From Acorus gramineus (taxonomy: Eukaryota; Streptophyta; Magnoliopsida; Acorales; Acoraceae), in NCBI GenBank assembly GCA_030737835.1, contig CM060848.1, forward strand, positions 7,772,063 through 7,836,062: a DNA stretch of 64,000 nucleotides, written 5' to 3'. Position numbers and translations under genes: made by a program. The notes below the pieces were generated by a model, which was not told where the DNA came from, did not search any database, and saw only the letters and a program-made list of their open reading frames with translations. Below are positions 56,961-64,000 of this stretch, one piece after another (the stretch's first letter is position 1; every line of letters begins with the position of its first letter).

Positions 56961-58247
56961 TTTCTTTGTTGTTCTTCTTCTTCATTGATTTGTATGTTTA
57001 TTTTCCTCTTTAGTATTGTTGTTCTGCTTATTTGTTCATCTTCAATGGTTTTCTTCTTTTTCTGTTTGTGAAATGCATTTATCTGTTTGATGAAATGATC
57101 AAAAGGATTAAAGTGTTATCCGTGTTCTAGTTATATCTGTGTCCTATTTTTGCAAAACACTGCTATGTCGTCGTGTCGCTGTATCCTGTGTCCATGTTTG
57201 TTCTGTTTTAAGTGTAGGAAGTCTTGTAGAATAGTCAGTTTTAGGACATATCCCTTTCAGATTAGGGGTTTTATTAGGAGTTAATGGTTTTTCATGAATT
57301 AACAATTTAAAAATTTAGATATCTTGTGAATAAATAGACACAAATGAGGATTAAGGTTTTTAGCTTTTGAAGAATTAGAGAAAAGTTGCTACTTAGAGTT
57401 AGTCTCTTTCTTTCTTTCTTTCTTTGTATTTTTTTTTTTTAAAAAAAAACAATATTTTCAATGGAGAGATATGCCACTTGGAATTATGCTTCTGATAAGT
57501 TATCCTCGGGGTTGCTGATTTCAGCCCTTATTGTTATCGGATTCTGTGTATGGAAATTCATAAAAATGTATATCAAGCATCCATTTTTTTGGTATTAGTT
57601 TATAAATTGTAAACTCAATATCCAGTTTTTTGGTATTAGTTTTCATTACTGTTAAATCTTTATTTTGTGAATAACTATCAAATTTCTCTTCAGGTTCTAA
57701 TTGTATGGAAAAGTTATTGCATCAAGTTATAACTTAAGGTTGTTTGATGATATCCTGACCTTGATGGACCAAAATTCCTAGGTCTCCTAAAGATCAAAAT
57801 TGGGCCTTTTAGTCACTATTGTGATTTCAAACAAAGGCAACCTTATTATTTTTGTGTGGGTTTTATATGTCCAACTATGCTGTTTAAAAATTCGGAATCT
57901 CCTTAAATAGCGGCCACATGTAATTGCAGGTTTTTATGTGAAATAAAACATTGGCATTTCCAGAAAAAGACTTGCTTGCACCTAATGTTCATGTAGATGT
58001 GTTTGGTTAGATGTGCTTCTCTAAATCCATGCTGCTCTCAATGACGATGATTACAATTAAGCTGGGATTTGAATATTAAGGCCTTGCATTCAAGTTTTAA
58101 CACTGCCTAGATCGAAGGGCCCCACTCGCATATTGCAGATCATATTCAATTTCCATGTGTCACATAATGTTAGTAACATCTTTCCATGTTTCTTCATGTG
58201 TACACTCTACAAAAAGATATGCAGCCATGTTCATTGTGATGGAATCT

Positions 58248-58365
58248 GTTAGTATCTAACTCTCTTCTTATAGGTGTCCAATGACGTTAGTATCTAACTT
58301 TATCTTCTTATAGGTGTCCAATGACGTTAGTATCTAACTTTCTCTTCTGATAGATGTCCAATGAC
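58248..58365 (+). repeat. Triplicated splice-acceptor/start region
   Basis: Three tandem units (58248-58285, 58286-58325, 58326-58365), each gttagtatctaact, a pyrimidine tract, ttctnatag, then (a/g)tgtccaatgac. Each contains an acceptor-like pyrimidine tract plus TAG. Only the third has ATG where the others have GTG, and this ATG is the start codon of the transporter. Confidence 0.9.
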
Positions 58366-59487
58366 GTTGATAATGAAAAGGGCGGGGCAAGCCAGACCGT
58401 GAACAATTTATCGACCTCGGGGACTAAATTGACATGGAATGAAACTCTGGTGAGCCTGGCTCAACAAGCATCTGTTTATGGAATAGCTGCTGGATACTGT
58501 CTCTCTGCATCGCTATTATCGATAATCAATAAATGGGCAGTCATGAAATTCCCCTATCCAGGGGCCCTAACTGCTCTGCAGTATTTTACAAGTGCATTTG
58601 GTGTCCTGGTGTGCGGGTGGTTGAAGTTTGTTGAGCATGACCAACTAGATTTACGGACAATGTGGAAATTCTTACCGGCAGCTATCATATTCTACCTCTC
58701 CCTATTTACAAACAGTGAGCTCCTCCTGCACGCCAATGTGGACACTTTCATCGTCTTCAGGTCAGCTGTCCCCATATTCGTCGCGATTGGAGAGACTCTC
58801 TATCTTAAGCAGCCATGGCCATCGATCAAGACATGGATGTCTCTTGCGACCATATTTGGTGGAAGCGTCCTTTATGTTCTGACCGACTACCAGTTCACTC
58901 TTGCAGCATACACCTGGGCTCTGGCTTATCTGATCAGCATGTCCATTGATTTTGTGTACATAAAGCATGTGGTGATGACTATAGGGCTCAACACTTGGGG
59001 CCTGGTGCTCTACAACAATCTTGAGGCGTTGCTCTTGTTCCCACTAGAGCTGCTTATAATGGGAGAGCTTAAGAAGATCAAGCACGACATCTCTGATGAG
59101 ACAAGTTGGTACTCTATGGCTGTGGTGCTGCCTGTTGGTCTATCTTGCTTATTCGGTCTGGCCATATCATTCTTTGGGTTCTCTTGCAGGCGTGCTATCT
59201 CGGCAACAGGGTTTACAGTGCTTGGCATAGTCAATAAACTTTTGACAGTTGTGATAAATCTCATAATCTGGGATAAGCATTCCACCTTTGTTGGTACAGT
59301 TGGGCTGTTGATATGCATGCTTGGTGGTGTGCTTTATCAGCAGTCTACGATGAAGCCTAAACCTCTTCAGTCTGAAAACAAGTCCCAGACAGGTGATGAG
59401 GAGCAGGAAAAGCTTTTAGAAATCCAGACAATTTCAAAAGCCAATGCCGTTGAAGATCATAGCACGGATTCTATAGAGAACAAGTGA
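58354..59487 (+). CDS. GONST3: Golgi GDP-sugar transporter, GONST3/GGLT1 type
   Basis: The intact 377-residue protein in one exon has about ten hydrophobic helices between residues 40 and 330 and hydrophilic ends, as in the NST/triose-phosphate translocator superfamily. It matches plant GONST3: QASVYGIAAGYCLSASLLSI, MKFPYPGALTALQYFTS, HANVDTFIVFRSAVPIFVAI, YIKHVVMTIGLNTWGLVLYN and ISFFGFSCRRAISATGF. GIVNK at residues 291-295 corresponds to the GALNK motif of GDP-sugar transporters. Arabidopsis GONST3 (GGLT1) brings GDP-L-galactose into the Golgi for side chain A of rhamnogalacturonan-II. The acidic tail (TGDEEQEKLLEIQ) is typical of this clade. The ATG at 58354 is the first in frame; TGA and TAG lie just upstream. 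Confidence 0.9.
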   Translation: MSNDVDNEKGGASQTVNNLSTSGTKLTWNETLVSLAQQASVYGIAAGYCLSASLLSIINKWAVMKFPYPGALTALQYFTSAFGVLVCGWLKFVEHDQLDLRTMWKFLPAAIIFYLSLFTNSELLLHANVDTFIVFRSAVPIFVAIGETLYLKQPWPSIKTWMSLATIFGGSVLYVLTDYQFTLAAYTWALAYLISMSIDFVYIKHVVMTIGLNTWGLVLYNNLEALLLFPLELLIMGELKKIKHDISDETSWYSMAVVLPVGLSCLFGLAISFFGFSCRRAISATGFTVLGIVNKLLTVVINLIIWDKHSTFVGTVGLLICMLGGVLYQQSTMKPKPLQSENKSQTGDEEQEKLLEIQTISKANAVEDHSTDSIENK

Positions 59488-60925
59488 TGAGTGTTTTTTA
59501 TGCCCCATTCTTTCAATAATCATTTTCAAAGCTGGCCATATCAGTAATTTTGATATGAGAAATGAAAGTGGGTATTTGCAACTGAAGAAGTCTATGAAAC
59601 TAGCAACATGAAACACTGTTGGAAGTTGCAAGGATAGCCCAGAGAAGATGTTACAGAGGTTTAAATATTTTTTGTTAAAGTTACCATTCATTGACCAACG
59701 AGTTTCTGATTACGTGGAAACCAAATCAGGTTCTTCCCACACTTCAGGTGGTGGTTGTTTTGGTGATGAATTAATTTTCCAGCAGTCTTTTTTCTGGTAT
59801 CTTCATTGATATTATTTGATGGAAGCATTGCTCAGAATTATTTGTGTCCATGTATTCAAGTATAAGGATCTTATATCTGCAGGGGACTGCATGTCCTGCT
59901 TGTTAAATGACAATTATCTTCATTAAAATTACTGAAATTTCCAGGCTTCTCATATCTATCAAATATATTTTTTCCCAAGAGCTCATAAAGCTGATGACCA
60001 TTATGAATGTGGTTGAATTGATTTTGGAATTGTGAAAGAAGTGTGATGGAATGTTCTAACACCTAATTTTTTTTTGTTATTAGGTAAATGGTGGGAATGG
60101 AATCTTGGATATCGTATTTAACTGCTTTGAATTGGTTATTTATTTTTGGAGCGTTGATACACTCAGTCTATTTTGTAACTCGTTTTGTAACTCCATATGT
60201 TATGATAATGTAGTATATACTACACTATTATAGTATATGATCTAATTTTTTTTTTTTTTGCATTATGAAAAAAAATATGTTAATGTATCTCAGTATATAT
60301 TTTATTTTATATAACAGCATGCACTTTAAAATTTAAATTTATGATTTTTTTTTTTAAAAAAAAATGGGATGGACTACACCTGAGGCTAATGCAACAGGGG
60401 CAAGCTGCATGTATCTTTTTCCTTATTTTTATTTTTTAGGTTTACAAGAAGGTTTGTCTAGTTTATTTTGTGTAGCAAGAATAAAAGTAGTAGAAAATTG
60501 AAAAAAGAGAAACAATCACATTGTGGGTAAAAAATCAAAACATCATTTTATTATGATTAAGGCTTAACTTAGTAACTATGAGAAGGAGAATTTCCATCTT
60601 TTTTTAGATTATGTGGAATAAAATTTGTCTAGGATGTTAAAAAATAAACATAGGAATCAAGGATTTTAAATACAATTTTTTGGGTGTTAAGACTGGTAGC
60701 CCTAATTAACCTAAACTGCTTTTCCCGAATCATATAAATGGATTTCTTGAATGTTTCATAGGATCTGCATTTGAAAGATATTCACACATATATTTGTAAA
60801 AGTTTTATTCCTGATAAATGGGGATAAAATGGATAGTAGTTAGGACGTTATGCTAAATCACTTGAGCCAAAACTTTATGGTATTATTTTACCTATATAAT
60901 ATATTTAACTACTCATTTGCAGTTA
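59488..60925. other. 3' flank and spacer to the tRNA gene
   Basis: AT-rich sequence including the transporter 3' untranslated region, whose poly(A) site was not placed. Short T and A runs; no open frame of interest. Confidence 0.5.
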
Positions 60926-60998
60926 GCCGTCTTAGCTCAGTTGGTAGAGCGCGTGGCTTTTAACCACGTGGTCGTGGGTTCGAGTCCCACAGACGGCG
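60926..60998 (+). tRNA. tRNA-Lys (anticodon UUU)
   Basis: A 73-base cloverleaf: acceptor GCCGTCT pairs with AGACGGC at the 3' end with discriminator G, D arm AGCTCAGTTGGTAGAGC, anticodon stem CGTGG/CCACG with loop CTTTTAA (anticodon TTT at 60959-60961), and T arm GTGGGTTCGAGTCCCAC. A and B box promoter sequences are canonical. No intron, and CCA is not encoded. It reads lysine AAA/AAG codons. Confidence 0.97.
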
Positions 60999-61004
60999 TT
61001 TTTT
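60999..61004 (+). terminator. Pol III terminator of tRNA-Lys
   Basis: Six T residues directly follow the discriminator base, the standard RNA polymerase III stop. Confidence 0.85.
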
Positions 61005-64000
61005 AATTTAATTTATTTTTTTACAGGACGTTGGTTAAATCTAGTAATTATCTGTTAAAATTAGAACAACATAAAGATAAATATTGATGGAACAAAAATT
61101 ATATTATAATAATTTTAAAAGATAAAAAAATCTATAAATTTTGTTCATATATACATTTGTTAAAATTAAGATAAAAAGTTAAGATAAATATTATCTCAAC
61201 ATTTAGATGAAAGAAAAAATCTCTATTTTCTTTTTAAAATTGGACAATTGTCCATAGTTTATTTTAATTATTTCCTATATCAAACATGAATAAGTTATCA
61301 TCCCACTCACTTATCTCCATAAATACTCCTTATCCCAACACTTATCACTTTACTAAACCACCCTAAATGAGTAGTTATGTAGACGTTTTTAATTTTTTTA
61401 AATATTTTCGTTGCTTATATCGTAAATTACACTTTGTATATTGTTTTTTTTTTACTTTGAAAAGACTTTATAACCAACGAAAGGAGGCACGTCACAAAAT
61501 TGCAAATTTTAGTTTGGATAATAATACATACAATAGTCCATTTTTCACCATCCATTCTAGTTTACACGTGTTTTAAATTTTTTTTAAAATAGTATATATC
61601 ACTTAGTGAGATACATGTTTTTATAAAAAATGAAACATATATTTCAATTAGTTGTATTAATGCATTTATTGAAAACGTGAAAATTTTTATTGAAGCATAT
61701 ATCTTGTTAATGTGGTGAGTACATGTTTTTCTATCGACACACGTAAGATTGAAATTTAAAAAAAATACCCTGTGTACCAGCACTCATTTGGTTTTTAGAC
61801 TGGAGCGAGAGTGAGGAAAAAGAGTAAAAAGCATTAAAAAAAAACTCTGATATAAGAAGCACGTATAAAGCAAACACAACTAACACGAAAAAGCCTTCTC
61901 AGCAGAGGAGGCTTCTTCTACTCAGAAGGCTCACAAACACTGCCCATTCCCTAATCAGTCCAACTGTGAGAATACAGAGGTTTTCAGAATAGAACATGTG
62001 TGGGTAAAAGACCACCCCACTCTTTTTGAGCCATAATGCCCATACTCTTGCCTGATTAGGGACTGACTGTTCAATGCACGCTTTAAGACTCCTATCATTG
62101 TTCTTGGTAATGGTCCTAAATGCCTCCTTGATATTTTTCATTATTAGGGAAATACTCACTTGTATATTATTATGCACTCTGTATATATTGTTAACTCATA
62201 CACTGTCATCCATCTTCTGCACATTATTATTTCAACTTTGGACATGTTATGATCCTATGTAAATTGTTAATTATCTATGCACTTTGGACATGTACATTGT
62301 TAATTGAGTTGCACATACATGCACCGTTAGACGGAAGGACCTGAAAATAGTATAACCGCAAAGATGAGGATGTTTTTAATGTGCTAAAAAAACTAATGGA
62401 CCTAAATAATAACACATTAACAATACTTTAAATTAATTTCCCTTTGTATTTTTACCCTTCATTTTTTTCGAGCCGCGTATTACTTAAACTCAACAAGACA
62501 ACACAAATTAAAGAAAATTGTTATTGTATTGATTTCGCTTTCAATGACACAAGTTGAAGAAATATAAAGATAACTTGAACAAATAAATGCACCATATGAT
62601 GTAATTCACTTCATGATAACATTACATGTGAATTACAGATGAGTATTTCACCAAAAGGTGGTTCATTTGCAAAAGTCATTCCCATCAAGGAATTCCACTA
62701 AATATCAATTTGTCTGGTGAAGGTGCAATTGCTCTACTGAAGGCTTTATTATTATTATTATTATTATCTGAGAATGGGACGGCAAATTCACTAAAAATTA
62801 CAATCAATTTGTCTAAAAAATGTTTGAATTTCACAATTGATTAGAAATGCGGTCTGTGCAGTCGCATATGTAAGCATCCGTGGCAAACAAATTTTTTTCT
62901 TCTTTTCTTTTATCCTTTACTGGGTGGTTCTAATTGGTGTAATGGCATTTTAAAGGTAAATATGAAGGTGTAAATTAGTTGGTCAACATTAACATAGAAA
63001 TTGCCTCAGTAGTGACTACATGGTTTGAGGATCCATTCTTTTGAATTGAAATGACTCCTAGTTCCTAAGTTTTAATTTTATGACACTGACCTCCTATGTT
63101 CATAAAAACTTAGTTTTTGGGATGCCAACAAAATAGCTAATAAACCACTCCACTACAAATCATAAGCCATATCAATTATAAGGTATATTCTATCAGTATT
63201 TCTTGGGTCACAGCTTTATTGCACTACATGGTGACACCTACAGATGTCATATTGGTTATAATCACCAGGCATTCATATGAGTAGTATTGAGTACAATCAT
63301 ATTTAGCAACTAATATCAGAAGTTAAAATTTTGATAATTTATAACAGAAGTGCATGATACAATAACATGGAACAAGCCATAATTCCATACGATCTCAACA
63401 AAAAGCATATGTATAATTATCTAATGAGTTCAGATGCCTACAACAAATCCTCCCTTTCTTACTGTTATGAAAAATCTACTAATTAACTGACCAACAGAAG
63501 GAATGAAAGAAGTACAAATGGGCAGTAAGGATTGACCTGTGCACATTACAAAACAATGTTCAAAGGTAAAACAGTAATTTGAAAAAGCACAATATGGTCC
63601 AGGTCCTAAATTTTGGACGAGTTTTGATATTACATACTGTATAAAATCAAGCCTTCAGTGGGACTTGAAACTCAAACATCTACATCGTACACTCTAGTCA
63701 CAACCACGACCAAAGCCATCACCCACGGCGGTCCCTCGTATAGCAGGGTACGGGGAGGGGAGAGATTCGATACGATCTCAACATTTGAATATTTTTGCAC
63801 AATGCTTGAGGATAGGAAGAGAGCATGGGAACACTTTGTGAATAAAATGGCAATGAAGTTTTTGCACAAAGTGATCAAAAGCAAGGTCAATATTTTGTGG
63901 AAATCAACTATCAGACAAAGGATGGGAGGGGAAAGACATGTGGGGTTAAGGCCCTGTATGTTCAAAGGGGAGTTGTTGCAAATACAAAGATATTCATGGG
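61005..64000. other. AT-rich intergenic stretch to the window end
   Basis: Mostly AT-rich sequence with a (TTA)n microsatellite at about 62746-62767 and an imperfect hairpin at 61890-61930 (gccttctcagc with aggaggc). On the minus strand a 97-codon frame ends at 63672 with SNLSPPRTLLYEGPPWVMAL; its composition is partly protein-like and it could be a last exon of a gene lying to the right, but I do not recognise it. Confidence 0.35.

Noticed and set aside
58762-58968. Minus-strand frames inside the transporter gene
   Set aside because: Antisense shadows of the GONST3 coding exon.

Overview
This is nuclear DNA of a flowering plant. The evidence is a set of spliced, plant-type genes (an exocyst EXO84C gene and a Golgi nucleotide-sugar transporter), a nuclear tRNA-Lys, very large introns loaded with LINEs, and nested Ty3/gypsy LTR retrotransposons with iMet primer-binding sites. 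The species cannot be fixed from the sequence. No bacterial genes, CRISPR arrays or rRNA were seen.

Layout. Positions 1-28053 are a nested retrotransposon block with no host gene. Two minus-strand gypsy elements (E1, 1560-9843; E2, 17623-27082) have LTRs of 2.5-3.3 kb, primer-binding sites and polypurine tracts, but short, decayed interiors of about 2.8 kb. They are embedded in plus-strand LTRs of the same two families (A: 1-1559 and 9844-13439; B: 15191-17622 and 27083-28053). A different, Tat/Ogre-like LTR lies at 13442-15053. Family B LTRs carry CpG-dense blocks of about 0.9 kb with internal tandem repeats. These blocks produce long but meaningless open frames. Positions 28054-32807 are AT-rich intergenic DNA with a perfect 27-bp hairpin, two exon-like coding scraps, degenerate repeats and a foldback-like inverted repeat built from 33-bp units.

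Positions 32808-50854 (minus strand) hold a complete seven-exon EXO84C gene of 778 codons. Its introns of up to 5.4 kb contain LINE remnants, a 5'-truncated LINE with a 12-bp target duplication, and a compact LTR element that encodes little beyond GAG. Positions 51297-55387 hold a possible TIR element carrying a promoter-like first exon and a broken GRF-zinc-finger gene, with a Tourist-like MITE abutting it. Positions 58354-59487 (plus strand) encode a GONST3/GGLT1-type Golgi GDP-sugar transporter in one coding exon. Its upstream splice-acceptor region is triplicated. A tRNA-Lys(UUU) gene is at 60926-60998, and the rest is AT-rich intergenic sequence.

The host genes are not a functional cluster. 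EXO84C serves vesicle tethering at the plasma membrane, the transporter supplies GDP-L-galactose for pectin synthesis in the Golgi, and the tRNA is a housekeeping gene. The repeats are mostly dead or non-autonomous. The most unusual points are the LTR-derived module found inside both E1 and E2, the conserved palindrome and CpG blocks of the B LTRs, the foldback element with 33-bp subunits, and the triplicated acceptor before the transporter start codon.
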